This document shows, piece by piece, positions 42,601 through 50,644 of a stretch of 64,000 nt of DNA (its first letter is position 1; the number at the start of each line of letters is the position of its first letter). A program made the translations under genes and the position numbers. This stretch comes from JANOSH01 sp031415695 (GTDB taxonomy: Bacteria; Actinomycetota; Acidimicrobiia; Acidimicrobiales; Ilumatobacteraceae). Location: contig JANOSH010000047.1 of the NCBI GenBank assembly GCA_031415695.1, forward strand, positions 310,001 to 374,000. The letters are read 5' to 3'. Below the pieces are notes generated by a model that was not told where the DNA came from, searched no databases, and worked only from the letters and a program-made list of their open reading frames with translations.

Positions 42601-43144
42601 TGGAGCCAATCACCAGTCCCGCTGCCGCAGGAGCACGCCAGCCCCCACTGCGAGCGGCCACAATCGTCAGCCCCGTGAGCCAGCCAAGCCCGGCCCACGG
42701 CGACAGCAGCACCGAGGTTCGGTTCACATACGTGAGCAGGTACGGCGACAACATGTACACCGCCGCGCTACAGAGTGCGGCCAATCGGGCCAGCCCGAAT
42801 TGGCGGGCAAGGAAGCGCACGCCCGTACCGGCCAAAAAGATCAGCAGGCCGATCCAAAGCCGTTGGGCCACCCAGTCTGGGCAACCAATCGCATCCATCA
42901 ACCAGAACCACGGTCCCATCGGCCACAGATAGCCAATGGTCTGATGGGTGACGTACCCACCGAACTGTTGAGGGTCCCAAAGGCTTGCGGCTGTCGTCAA
43001 CAGTGAGCCGGGGTTGGTGTGCAGATACAGCTTGGTATCGGCCGCTCGCACGCCTGGTGCCGTGGCTAGCGCTGGAATCCAGGCCAACGCAGCCAGGAAC
43101 GCGACGTCGGCGCGCTTACGGAATGACAACAGCAAAGAGCCCAT
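39503..43144 (-). CDS. AftD-like arabinofuranosyltransferase (DUF3367), copy B
   Basis: A 1213-residue paralogue of copy A. The membrane domain has RAADTKLYLHTNPGSLL, WDPQQFGGYVTHQTIGYLWP and MGPWFWLMDAIGCPDWVAQR, and STASAAEVQRGLGHWLFYGN in the later loop; the C-terminal extracellular part has a discoidin-like module (AVDNDTSTWWKVG) and ends with hydrophobic helices. It is about 200 residues shorter than copy A and lacks the in-frame palindromic element. It likely adds arabinofuranose or a related pentose from a decaprenyl-phosphate donor at a different position. Its start overlaps the stop of the PIG-V-like gene by 29 bp. Confidence 0.86.
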   Translation of the reverse strand: MGSLLLSFRKRADVAFLAALAWIPALATAPGVRAADTKLYLHTNPGSLLTTAASLWDPQQFGGYVTHQTIGYLWPMGPWFWLMDAIGCPDWVAQRLWIGLLIFLAGTGVRFLARQFGLARLAALCSAAVYMLSPYLLTYVNRTSVLLSPWAGLGWLTGLTIVAARSGGWRAPAAAGLVIGSIGGINATAIALIGIAPVLWLVTATANREITAARAVSVAARIGLFGLGASLWWLVALGLQSRYGADVLAYSETVQAVASTASAAEVQRGLGHWLFYGNTPSGPWNSASTPYLQSPGLIALGWALASMAVFSLVVVRSRLRLWLAGCWLIGTALAVGSHDPGSPLGRLWTANGGRSTVQLALRSSTRAVPLVVLAMSLSLGTAIGYVYNRRPRAGRALAYALLLAVCANQPALWNGSLVDATLRHPGEVPQYWLDAANELDSRGGSSRVLSLPGIEFGAFTWGTTTDSLLPGLMRRGEITRELLPLGDPALMDLLYAFDDQVQQSTLSIQAVVPIARLLGAGDIVVRGDLDLARYNTVPPDTVSSLLAGSDGVGPPSMFGAVTIYPLTRPFEIVRLAPKEPVVLVGDGSGIVAAAAAGVLPSDRVIQYAGDGAKAPTAAAVIVTDTNRPRARQWRGSHDTVGATEDSLAITTLPDPADARLPLFGVGTERTTAEQIGGRATATSYGDPVGYRPEDRPIHAVDNDTSTWWKVGRHAAVHGERFEVEYTVPRPAGLVVRQLPDTNRMITKVRITTDTATFDRELDLSSRTPTGQRLDLGAGEFGQLSLEIIATDVGSQVSYVGIDAVGLQLETKGPTLREEVVVPATTLNAALQAGRPTTVVLTRERGNQRDPSRTDPEPTLSRRVTIDFNTEFHVTGTMAAPTVRGCRTDIVTLDGVGINLSVDATGRLSTCDELGLALLAGEHRFVSAPGVDLRQLVLTTADQDPPAPGAAGAVTIRSFGATHRHAVVGPFTQSQWLVLGEGWNRGWRATIDGEPLGPPQRVDGGSMGWRIAAGATDRQIELRWTPQRLVTGGQLASVLTAIASVAVVLVGRRRRQVPGDPGLGCAMTSSTGRRRLFTGALSALAAAIVVAPTAGLVVGAIVAASALHRWLRRLPGAAAVVMFCVSGLGYVVRQIRDEPAAGFGWVQPFERAHRVVLMAIVLLLADVLLSRDVMLSQRGAQAKEKPGLREACEPPQTTRASTDQSWWSRKTVQR

Positions 43145-44312
43145 ACAGCACCACGAGGCTTACTAGGGTTCCGCCACTTAGGGCCATCATCATCGCCCAC
43201 GTGTCGTGTCGCCATCGTCGGGGCCACGCATGAGCGACGGCGATGATCAGCGGAAAAGCCGTATACACGAACCGCGGCCGAGCCGTAACCGTTTCGGGAA
43301 GCACCATCAGGAACACAACTGCCGCGGTATAGGCAACAGCAGGTAGCGGCACGGTGGGACGTGCTCGCCACAACGCTGCAATGCCAATCAATACGCTGAT
43401 GATGCTCATGGTGGTTACAACGTTGGTGGGCGACGAGAACGGGTTGAAGACAAATCGTCGAATATGGCCGAGTGCCGTACCGCCAAAGCTGGTTCCCTCG
43501 CGCCATGCCTCTTGCTGAACACGGAACCACACCAGATCTTCGCCAGCTTGCTGGCCGATGTACCACTGGGTGAACACAAACCCAATGGGCGCTAGAAGGG
43601 GAGCAGTCAACGCTTTCCAGTCGCGTCGGTCACGGATGGCCAAGAGTGCGGCGACCAAGCAGGCAGCGGCCAAAGCTAGACCGTTGGGGCGTGCCGCACC
43701 GGCGACCAGCGCCGCGACCCCCGCCGCCACCCACCAACGCCGCTCGATAGCCAGGAAACACAGCACCGCGGCAACGAGAAGAGCGGCCTCGCTATAGGTG
43801 ATCGACAGCACGAAACTTCCCGGGTACAGCGACGCCAAGATCATTGTTCGTTTAGCGGTTGCTGCGCCGGCCCACGTGCGCGCCAGCACACCCAGCAGTA
43901 GTACGAAAGCGGCGCCGAGGACGAAATTCACAGCAATGCCAGCCGTGACTGCGCTACCTGGCAATAGGGGGTCAGCAATGCGTACGAGCGCCGGGTAGAC
44001 CGGAAAGAACGCCGCCCGGGCCTCGGGCTGTTCGTAGGTGATGCCGGGCGGCACCGAACGCGGGTACCAGTCACGTACCAGCTCGAAGTACCAACGGCCG
44101 TCCCACGCCGTCAGCGTGTCGACGATGCCTTGCACCGTGCGTGCGGCCAGGCCGGACGTTGGGCGTTCGTCTAGCCCTACTTCAACCAACGAGGCGGTCT
44201 TGGCTGCGGGCACAATCGCAGCACCAGCAAGGATCAGAAGTCGGGACACAAGATACGCGATACCACCCCAATTTCGAGCGTTCTTCCATGTGATCTCGTC
44301 ATCCCCGGGCAC
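43116..44312 (-). CDS. PIG-V-like (GT-C) mannosyltransferase
   Basis: A 398-residue membrane protein with about ten helices. The first extracellular loop carries LTAWDGRWYFELVRDWYP (the catalytic-type Asp of PIG-V/GT-C enzymes) and AAFFPVYPALVR, followed by SLYPGSFVLSITYSEA. Such enzymes add mannose from polyprenyl-phosphate-mannose to lipid-linked glycans, as in actinobacterial lipomannan. It starts with GTG 44312; TAACAT lies 9 nt upstream. It is coupled to the AftD-like gene B, which places mannosylation and arabinosylation in one operon. Confidence 0.82.
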   Translation of the reverse strand: MPGDDEITWKNARNWGGIAYLVSRLLILAGAAIVPAAKTASLVEVGLDERPTSGLAARTVQGIVDTLTAWDGRWYFELVRDWYPRSVPPGITYEQPEARAAFFPVYPALVRIADPLLPGSAVTAGIAVNFVLGAAFVLLLGVLARTWAGAATAKRTMILASLYPGSFVLSITYSEAALLVAAVLCFLAIERRWWVAAGVAALVAGAARPNGLALAAACLVAALLAIRDRRDWKALTAPLLAPIGFVFTQWYIGQQAGEDLVWFRVQQEAWREGTSFGGTALGHIRRFVFNPFSSPTNVVTTMSIISVLIGIAALWRARPTVPLPAVAYTAAVVFLMVLPETVTARPRFVYTAFPLIIAVAHAWPRRWRHDTWAMMMALSGGTLVSLVVLYGLFAVVIP

Positions 44313-44324
44313 GAATGAAAGATG

Positions 44325-45191
44325 TTACCAGCGGGAAACCGGCAGGATCGCCTGGCGAGGTCCGTAGCGTGGCGCGTGCCATCCGGCATTGAGCAGCATT
44401 CGCACGACGCGGCCTCGCTGTCCTCGGTACGGTTCAAGTACTGCCACCATCTCGTCGTCGGTTCCTCGGGGCTTCCCTGCGAGCGCGAACGCCACGACGT
44501 TCTTGAGATGAAAGTCACCGACCGACAACGAATCGGGGTCACCAAGCGCCACCGACAGCGTTTCGGCAACGGTCCACACTCCAATGCCAGGAAATGCCAT
44601 GAGCATCGTGGCGGCCGCCTCTGAGGTGGCATCACGCAACGCTGCGATGCGGTCGTAGCGTCGGGACACTAGGCCCAAGAGGTCGGCGCGGCGACGTTCT
44701 ATACCGAGCCGATGCATGACCCAGTACGGCGTGGCACCGATAACCAATGGGTCAGGTGGCATCAGCAACGGGTGTGGCCCGGGCGCGACCTCTGGGGAAA
44801 GACGGCACAGTTTGCTCCATTGCGACAACGCTTCTTGTGCGGTGACCCTCTGGCCCAAGATGGCTGGAATCAGCGCTCGATAGATGTCACGGCTCGCAGT
44901 CATCGTGGGTAGGCCAAACCTTTCCAGCGCGTCCTTCACGGCATCGTGAACCGGTGTGACCTGGGCTGGCGGGTCGAGCAGCCCCGTCAGCGCATCGACG
45001 TTACGTTCTAGCCAAGCGCCGCCCGGGCCGAAACCTTCGGCCGTGGTGCCGTCGGCATCGACGACTAGGTGCAGTGTTCCCGGTCCTTGCGGTGTGCGGC
45101 TTGCCTGCCAAAACTCGGTCGACGACAACTCCGTGGTTGGGTCGAATCGTCCGATCCGGTGAACGCTGAGCAGCCGACGCAAATCCTCCAC
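44325..45191 (-). CDS. DNA-3-methyladenine glycosylase II-like protein (HhH-GPD)
   Basis: A 288-residue base-excision repair glycosylase. The HhH-GPD motif is clear: LMAFPGIGVWTVAETLSVAL followed by the catalytic Asp in SVGDFHLKN (about 225-233). IPAILGQRVTAQEA is the helix before it that contacts the base flip region. There is no Cys-rich iron-sulfur cluster, so it is AlkA-like rather than Nth-like. GTG 45191 has TATCCT 6 nt upstream. It would remove alkylated purines from DNA. No repair gene is adjacent. Confidence 0.85.
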   Translation of the reverse strand: MEDLRRLLSVHRIGRFDPTTELSSTEFWQASRTPQGPGTLHLVVDADGTTAEGFGPGGAWLERNVDALTGLLDPPAQVTPVHDAVKDALERFGLPTMTASRDIYRALIPAILGQRVTAQEALSQWSKLCRLSPEVAPGPHPLLMPPDPLVIGATPYWVMHRLGIERRRADLLGLVSRRYDRIAALRDATSEAAATMLMAFPGIGVWTVAETLSVALGDPDSLSVGDFHLKNVVAFALAGKPRGTDDEMVAVLEPYRGQRGRVVRMLLNAGWHAPRYGPRQAILPVSRW

Positions 45192-45197
45192 TGCTAT

Positions 45198-45203
45198 AGG
45201 ATA
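45198..45203 (-). promoter_or_regulatory. -10 element of the AlkA-like gene
   Basis: TATCCT on the minus strand, 6 nt before GTG at 45191. Confidence 0.45.
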
Positions 45204-45253
45204 CCGGGGCGTCCGATGCGCCTTGAGCTCGGGACATTTGCAACGATCATCTC

Positions 45254-46060
45254 ATGACTGACACCGTGCTCGTCGACCGTCCACGTGACGGCATTTCCCG
45301 CATCACCCTCAACCGTCCCGCTCGCCTGAATGCCATGACCTCTGAAGTTGTACAGGGTCTTCACGACGCACTCGACGACATCGCCGCCGACAACTCGTGT
45401 CGGGTGGTCATCCTCACGGGCGCAGGACGAGGTTTTTGTGCCGGACTCGACCTCGGGGGCTACGGGCGAGCTCCACACACCGACGGCTTCGGCCGAGCAC
45501 AAAGCGGGTTCGCTGTACAACGCCATATCGCCCGGCTCATTCCGCACCTGCGATCCCTGCCGCAACCCGTCATCGCTGCCGTCAACGGTCCTGCCGCCGG
45601 GGGAGGGTTTGCCCTTGTGCTGGGGTCCGATATTCGTATCGCTGCGCAATCAGCCCGCTTCAACGCGGCGTTCATTCGCATTGGATTGTCGGCGTGCGAT
45701 ATTGGTACCAGCTGGCTGCTACCACGTTTGATCGGTGCGGCTCGGGCTCAAGAGCTCATGCTTACGGGCCGACTGTTCGATGCCGACGAAGCCGCGCGTA
45801 TTGGCTTGGTTATCGATACCGTCCCCGACGATGCACTGCTCGACGCTGCGTTCGACAAGGCAGCTCAGATCATGTTGAACACACCCTTTGGCGTAGCACT
45901 CACCAAGGAGGGCATGTGGTCGGCTCTCGAGATCCCAGGCATGCAAGCCGCCATAGATCTGGAGAACCGCCAGCAGATTATGGCCAGCTTTACCGAGGAC
46001 CACATCGAGGGTCAGCGAGCTTTTCTCGAACGTCGGCCGCCGATCTATCGCAACACCTAA
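45254..46060 (+). CDS. Enoyl-CoA hydratase/isomerase family protein (second copy)
   Basis: A 268-residue crotonase-fold protein: GAGRGFCAGLDLGGYG and NGPAAGGGFALVLGSDIRIA form the oxyanion hole. At the position of the catalytic Glu of true hydratases it has Cys-Asp (GLSACDIGTSWLLPRLIG), a pattern seen in actinobacterial EchA-type proteins, so it may be an isomerase or have a different reaction. Four-residue variations from the copy at 22974 show they are paralogues. It converges on the TetR gene with no gap (stop codons abut at 46060/46061). Confidence 0.83.
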   Translation: MTDTVLVDRPRDGISRITLNRPARLNAMTSEVVQGLHDALDDIAADNSCRVVILTGAGRGFCAGLDLGGYGRAPHTDGFGRAQSGFAVQRHIARLIPHLRSLPQPVIAAVNGPAAGGGFALVLGSDIRIAAQSARFNAAFIRIGLSACDIGTSWLLPRLIGAARAQELMLTGRLFDADEAARIGLVIDTVPDDALLDAAFDKAAQIMLNTPFGVALTKEGMWSALEIPGMQAAIDLENRQQIMASFTEDHIEGQRAFLERRPPIYRNT

Positions 46061-46657
46061 TTAATTAGCTGACAAGGGAGCGTAGGACGGCTCGCGTCCT
46101 CGTACGCCCAGAATCCCCGCGCTGATGAAATCGACGATGAAGTCCAGGAGATCGCTGGCCGAAACGGTTTGATCCACGAGCCAGTAGCTGATGCTCGACT
46201 GGATAGTGGTGATTGCCGCCTGAGCGATCAACGTTGCGTTTGGACTCGGTTCGAAGAGACCTGCCGCAGCGACAACTCGGGCTTGTTCCAATGCTGCAAG
46301 GCCGGGGAACGGCAGGCCACCAGCCACAACTCGATATCCATTGGGATCCGCCAGGGCCATGTCCAAGTGGGCTTGGGCTGCGCCTCGAATGCGCTCCAGG
46401 CGGTTAGTGGGCGACGCCAACACCACCCGAACCGCCTCATTCAAGACGTGCACTTTGCGCAGATACACCGCCTCGATAAGACCATTGCGATCGCCGAAAT
46501 ACTCGTAGATCAATGCACGAGAGACCCCCGCCGCGTCGGCCAATTCCTCGAGTGACACCACGGCCGGATCAGCACGACTAAAAACCTCGGTGGCGGCGTC
46601 AACGAGTTGCTCACGACGTTCGTCTCGACTCAACCTCGCGACCCGCACCGGCTTCAT
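46061..46657 (-). CDS. TetR family regulator, last gene of the peptide ABC operon
   Basis: A 198-residue TetR protein. The HTH region is LVDAATEVFSRADPAVVSLEELADAAG then VSRALIYEYFGDRNGLIEAVY (helices 2 and 3, about residues 20-65), and the C-terminal domain is TetR_C-like. ATG 46657 (MKPVRVARLS) is chosen; an in-frame extension to 46750 would overlap the upstream ATPase gene. Lying 14 bp downstream of the ATPase gene, it is likely the last gene of the transporter operon and could autoregulate it at the operator near 52471. Confidence 0.83.
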   Translation of the reverse strand: MKPVRVARLSRDERREQLVDAATEVFSRADPAVVSLEELADAAGVSRALIYEYFGDRNGLIEAVYLRKVHVLNEAVRVVLASPTNRLERIRGAAQAHLDMALADPNGYRVVAGGLPFPGLAALEQARVVAAAGLFEPSPNATLIAQAAITTIQSSISYWLVDQTVSASDLLDFIVDFISAGILGVRGREPSYAPLSAN

Positions 46658-46671
46658 AGCGGCTGGCGGAG

Positions 46672-47667
46672 CTAAACCGCTATCGGATGATGGCAGGCGA
46701 CGAAATGCCCGTCGCCCATGGCTCGCAGCTGAGGCTCGTCCTGCGCGCACACTTCGGTGACGGCCGGACAGCGGGTGCGGAACCGACAGCCGCTCGGCGG
46801 CGACACCGGCGACGGAATCTCGCCCGCAATACGGTTTTCGGAATTCGGCCTAACCGTGGGGTCGGGGACCGGGATCGCCCGCAGGAGCGCGTTGGTGTAC
46901 GGATGCATTGGCCGGGCATACAGGTCGTCGCTCTTGGCAACCTCACACATCTTGCCCAGATACATGACGACTATTCGGTCGCTGATGTTCTTGACCACGG
47001 CCAAGTCGTGAGCGATGAAAATGAGCGCTAGCCCGTATTTGGCCTTTAGGTCTTCAAGCAGATTGAGCACCTGGGCCTGGACGCTGACGTCGAGGGCCGA
47101 CACTGGCTCGTCGCAGATGATCAGTTTCGGGTCGAGCACAAGCGCCCGAGCCACACAGATGCGCTGACACTGGCCACCCGAGAACTGCGAGGGCTTTCGG
47201 TCACCGACCAAGTCGGCGTCGATACCCACAGTCCGCAGAACGTCCTTGGCTTTTTGCAGCTGTTCTTCCGGCGTACCGATGTTCCAGATCTTGAGTGGCT
47301 CCATCACGATGTCGAGCACCGACCGACGCGGGTTGAGCGACGAGATGGGGTCTTGGAAAATCATCTGCATGTCGGTTCGAACCTGGCGGAGTTCCTCGCC
47401 GTCGAGCTTGGTGATGTCCGTACCGTCGAAACGAACCATTCCGCCGGTGGGTTGGGGTAACTGCAAGATTGCCCGCCCTGTCGTGCTTTTACCGCAGCCT
47501 GACTCACCGACCAGCCCGAGTGTTTCGCCCGGGCGCACGTCGAGCGAGATTCCTGTAACCGCATGAACCTTGTGGCCCTTGGTGTTGGTCGGAAACTCAA
47601 CCACAAGGTCTTCAACACGCAACAGCGCATCGTCGCCGCCCAAATGGGCTTTTCCGCTGCCGGCCAT
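46672..47667 (-). CDS. Peptide/nickel-type ABC transporter ATP-binding protein (OppF/DppF)
   Basis: A 331-residue ATPase: GLVGESGCGKSTTGRAIL (Walker A), QFSGGQCQRICVARAL (ABC signature, with Cys in place of the usual Arg/Gln neighbour), LIICDEPVSALDVSVQAQ (Walker B and D-loop) and IAHDLAVV (H-loop). The C-terminal oligopeptide/dipeptide domain has four Cys near residues 297-326 (GCRFRTRCP and CHHP) that in Opp/Dpp ATPases bind an iron-sulfur cluster. It couples ATP hydrolysis to import through the permeases. One bp separates it from the preceding ATPase gene. Confidence 0.9.
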   Translation of the reverse strand: MAGSGKAHLGGDDALLRVEDLVVEFPTNTKGHKVHAVTGISLDVRPGETLGLVGESGCGKSTTGRAILQLPQPTGGMVRFDGTDITKLDGEELRQVRTDMQMIFQDPISSLNPRRSVLDIVMEPLKIWNIGTPEEQLQKAKDVLRTVGIDADLVGDRKPSQFSGGQCQRICVARALVLDPKLIICDEPVSALDVSVQAQVLNLLEDLKAKYGLALIFIAHDLAVVKNISDRIVVMYLGKMCEVAKSDDLYARPMHPYTNALLRAIPVPDPTVRPNSENRIAGEIPSPVSPPSGCRFRTRCPAVTEVCAQDEPQLRAMGDGHFVACHHPIAV

Positions 47668-47668
47668 G

Positions 47669-48727
47669 TCAGTGGCCTCCCGCGACGACAGATGAGGTTG
47701 TCAATCGGTCTTGTGCGTTCTGCCATTCGATCGACCCGACGGGATAGTGACAGGCATAGAAGTGGCCGGGCACGTCGGATTCCACAAGCGCTGGCTCCTC
47801 GACCCGGCATCGCTCGACCGCATACGGACATCTGGCCGCGAATCGACATCCAACGCTTTGCACCAAAAGGTTGGGTGGCAGACCCGAGATCGACTGCAGC
47901 CGGGTGTGACTTGGCTGGTCGAGCCGGGGAATGGACCGCAGCAACGCTTCGGTATAGGGCATTTTCATATTCGCAAACAACGAGCGCGTCGGCGCTTTCT
48001 CGACTATGCGCCCGGCATACATCACCGCAATATCGTCGCTTCGCCCGGCGACGACGCCCAGATCGTGCGTAACCAAAATCATCGACATATTGCGGTCTCG
48101 TTGTTGAGCCGCCAACAGATCGAGGATCTGAGCCTGCACCGTGACATCGAGCGCCGTGGTGGGTTCATCGGCGAACAACAACCGTGGCCCAGCCGCCAAT
48201 GCCACCGCAATCATCACGCGTTGGCGCATTCCACCTGACAGTTGATGCGGATACTCGTTGAGGCGTCGGGTGGGCTCGGGAATGCCCACATCGGCCATGA
48301 GCTTTTCGGCATTGGCAAACGCATCTGATTTCGACATGCCGAGGCTTCGGATGAGGCCTTCGGTGATTTGTTTGCCTACCTTCATCACCGGGTTCAGCGC
48401 GGTCATGGGGTCTTGGAAAATGATAGCCATTTCCTTGCCCCAGTAGTCACGCATATCGTTTCGACTGAGGTGAAGCAACTCGGTTCCGTCGAAACGCACC
48501 GAGCCTTCACGCACGATATTGCGCATGGGCAACAGACCCATGATGGAACGAACCAGGATGCTTTTACCCGAGCCAGATTCACCTACCACGCCCAGGGTAC
48601 GCCCCCGCTCCAAGGTGAGGCTGACGCCGTCGACGGCACGAACAACACCACGTTTGGTTCGAAAGTGCGTCTTGACGTTTTGAATTTCGAGAAGCGGTGT
48701 CTCGCGGCCATTACTGCTCAGACTCAC
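47669..48727 (-). CDS. Peptide/nickel-type ABC transporter ATP-binding protein (OppD/DppD)
   Basis: A 352-residue ATPase, partner of the previous gene: GVVGESGSGKSILVRSIMG (Walker A), QLSGGMRQRVMIAVALAAG (signature), LLFADEPTTALDVTVQAQI (Walker B) and VTHDLGVVAG (H-loop). The C-terminal domain has the four-Cys motif (GCRFAARCPYAVERC). The start GTG overlaps the stop of the permease gene by 4 bp. It would import oligopeptides, dipeptides or nickel; the substrate is set by the binding protein at 50645. Confidence 0.9.
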   Translation of the reverse strand: MSLSSNGRETPLLEIQNVKTHFRTKRGVVRAVDGVSLTLERGRTLGVVGESGSGKSILVRSIMGLLPMRNIVREGSVRFDGTELLHLSRNDMRDYWGKEMAIIFQDPMTALNPVMKVGKQITEGLIRSLGMSKSDAFANAEKLMADVGIPEPTRRLNEYPHQLSGGMRQRVMIAVALAAGPRLLFADEPTTALDVTVQAQILDLLAAQQRDRNMSMILVTHDLGVVAGRSDDIAVMYAGRIVEKAPTRSLFANMKMPYTEALLRSIPRLDQPSHTRLQSISGLPPNLLVQSVGCRFAARCPYAVERCRVEEPALVESDVPGHFYACHYPVGSIEWQNAQDRLTTSSVVAGGH

Positions 48728-49650
48728 AGTTTGGACTCCTTGCCGTCGATAAGGCCACGAACTCGATCACCAATGAGATTGAGCGAGAGAACGGTGAGGA
48801 ACATGCACGCCACCGGAATCATGCTGATATGCCAGATAGACGGGTCGCTCACAAGCAATTTGCGACCATCGTTGATCATGGTTCCCCAACTTGGTGTTGG
48901 CCGTTCCACTGACGCTCCGAGGAATGCAAGGCCACCCTCGGCCACAATGGCCACTGCCGTAATGACGAGCGCATAGGCCGACAGGGGCAGAATGACGTTG
49001 GGAAGCACCTCACGGATGATGATCCGTTTGTTTTTGGCACCAAGTGACCTGGCAGCCATTACGTACTCGCGCTGCGACACCGCTAGCGTGACGGCGTACG
49101 CCTGACGGGCGAAGGCAGGAATAGCCACGATGGCAATCGCCGCCACGATATTTCGCAGATTGTTGCCGAGGAAGGCCACGATCGAAAGCACCAGTATGAG
49201 CGCCGGAAACGAAAGAATGGTGCTCGCAAGTGTCATGAGCACGAGTTCAATTTTGCCTCGATAGTACCCGGCGATAAGTCCAATAAAGCCGCCGACAATA
49301 AGCGCAACCAATACCGATACGATGCCAACAGCAAGCGCAACACGGCCACCCCAAATAAGCCGTGACAAGATCGACCTACCGATCTCGTCGGTGCCAAGCC
49401 AATGTTTGGCCGACGGTGTGAGGCCCTTTTTGGCCACGATCTTGTCGTACTTGAGGAGCCGTATGCCAGGGACCTTGTTGAGCCAGGGCGCCAACAAGGC
49501 ACCAAGGGTCACGAGGGTGATCCATACGACGGGAACGACTGTTCCAAGTTGGCCTCGCCAGCGCCTTTTCTTGCGGGGTGTTACGACCTCCGTTGGTGAA
49601 ATTTCGTTGGCTGACGTCAGCGAAATGAGTTCAGGCGCGGGTGCTGCCAC
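48724..49650 (-). CDS. ABC transporter permease (OppC/DppC)
   Basis: A 308-residue inner-membrane permease with six helices and the long N-terminal helix typical of OppC. Its periplasmic loop (KHWLGTDEIGRSILSRLIWG) and the EAA cytoplasmic loop MAARSLGAKNKRIIIREVLPN are family hallmarks. It forms the channel with the OppB-type permease, whose gene overlaps its start by 20 bp. Confidence 0.9.
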   Translation of the reverse strand: MAAPAPELISLTSANEISPTEVVTPRKKRRWRGQLGTVVPVVWITLVTLGALLAPWLNKVPGIRLLKYDKIVAKKGLTPSAKHWLGTDEIGRSILSRLIWGGRVALAVGIVSVLVALIVGGFIGLIAGYYRGKIELVLMTLASTILSFPALILVLSIVAFLGNNLRNIVAAIAIVAIPAFARQAYAVTLAVSQREYVMAARSLGAKNKRIIIREVLPNVILPLSAYALVITAVAIVAEGGLAFLGASVERPTPSWGTMINDGRKLLVSDPSIWHISMIPVACMFLTVLSLNLIGDRVRGLIDGKESKL

Positions 49651-50608
49651 GGCGGATCCTTGGGTCGAGAACGGAATACAAGATGTCGACGACGAATATT
49701 GCGGCGACGTAGAACATGGTGATCACCAGAACGAGCCCCAGGACAACCTGGAACTCGCGTTTGAAAATATTTTCGATAAGGGCCGAACCGACGCCAGGGA
49801 TAGCCATAAGTTGCTCCATCACGACAGTACCTCCGATCAGGCCACCGACATTGATGCCAATGCTGGTCAACAACGAGAACGACGACGGTCGTAACGCATG
49901 CTTTAGTAGCACCCGCCACGGGCGAATTCCCTTAGATGTGGCCATCAAGATGAAGTCTTCTTTGAGAACTGTGGCCATCTCGGCACGTATCAAGCGTGCG
50001 TACACCGACGACAACCCGAACGCCAGAGTAAGCACCGGTATTACCATCGATCTGATGTTCTTGCCAAAGTCTTCAGTGAGCCGCGTGTAACCGCTACTCG
50101 GTAGCCACTTGAGTTTGACACTAAAGATCAATACCAAAATGAGACCGAGAGCAAAGTTTGGCATGGCAAGAAGGCCAAAATTTGACGCGCCGATCAACTT
50201 GTCGACAAATCGTCCCTCGCGATATGCAGCGATAATGCCAAGCGGCAAGGCCATCAGGAGCGCGACGATCTGAGTAAGAATCATTACTTCGATGGTGACC
50301 GGCAGACGCTCCTTGAGAATGCGAGTGGTCGTAATACCGCCCGTGGTTGTCCCGAATGAGCGGCCGAGGTCGCCTGTGACGACCCCGCCCGCCCAATCAA
50401 GATAGCGAAGCGGAATTGATTTATCGAGGCTGAGTTCTTTACGAACGACCTCTATTTGCTTTTTGCCTATATCTGACTTGGGATCATAGGCCGTCCCGAG
50501 GGCCGACACCACCGGATCTCCGGGAAGGAGAAGGATGAGCATGAAGGTCATCATCGACACCAGTACAGCGGTGACGGCGAGACCGAACAGTTTGGTGACG
50601 ATTCTCAT
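49631..50608 (-). CDS. ABC transporter permease (OppB/DppB)
   Basis: A 325-residue permease with six helices. Its start (TVLVSMMTFMLILLLPGDPV) and the EAA loop RLIRAEMATVLKEDFILMAT with the following KGIRPWRVLLKHALRPS are OppB signatures. It pairs with the OppC-type permease. It lies 36 bp downstream of the binding-protein gene. Confidence 0.9.
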   Translation of the reverse strand: MRIVTKLFGLAVTAVLVSMMTFMLILLLPGDPVVSALGTAYDPKSDIGKKQIEVVRKELSLDKSIPLRYLDWAGGVVTGDLGRSFGTTTGGITTTRILKERLPVTIEVMILTQIVALLMALPLGIIAAYREGRFVDKLIGASNFGLLAMPNFALGLILVLIFSVKLKWLPSSGYTRLTEDFGKNIRSMVIPVLTLAFGLSSVYARLIRAEMATVLKEDFILMATSKGIRPWRVLLKHALRPSSFSLLTSIGINVGGLIGGTVVMEQLMAIPGVGSALIENIFKREFQVVLGLVLVITMFYVAAIFVVDILYSVLDPRIRRGSTRA

Positions 50609-50644
50609 AGTCGGCCTACGAATCCCTTTTCAGCGCCTACTCGG

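Noticed and set aside
41526..42698. A 390-codon alternative frame on the minus strand
   Set aside because: It is an out-of-frame shadow of AftD copy B, whose conserved motifs are in the other frame.
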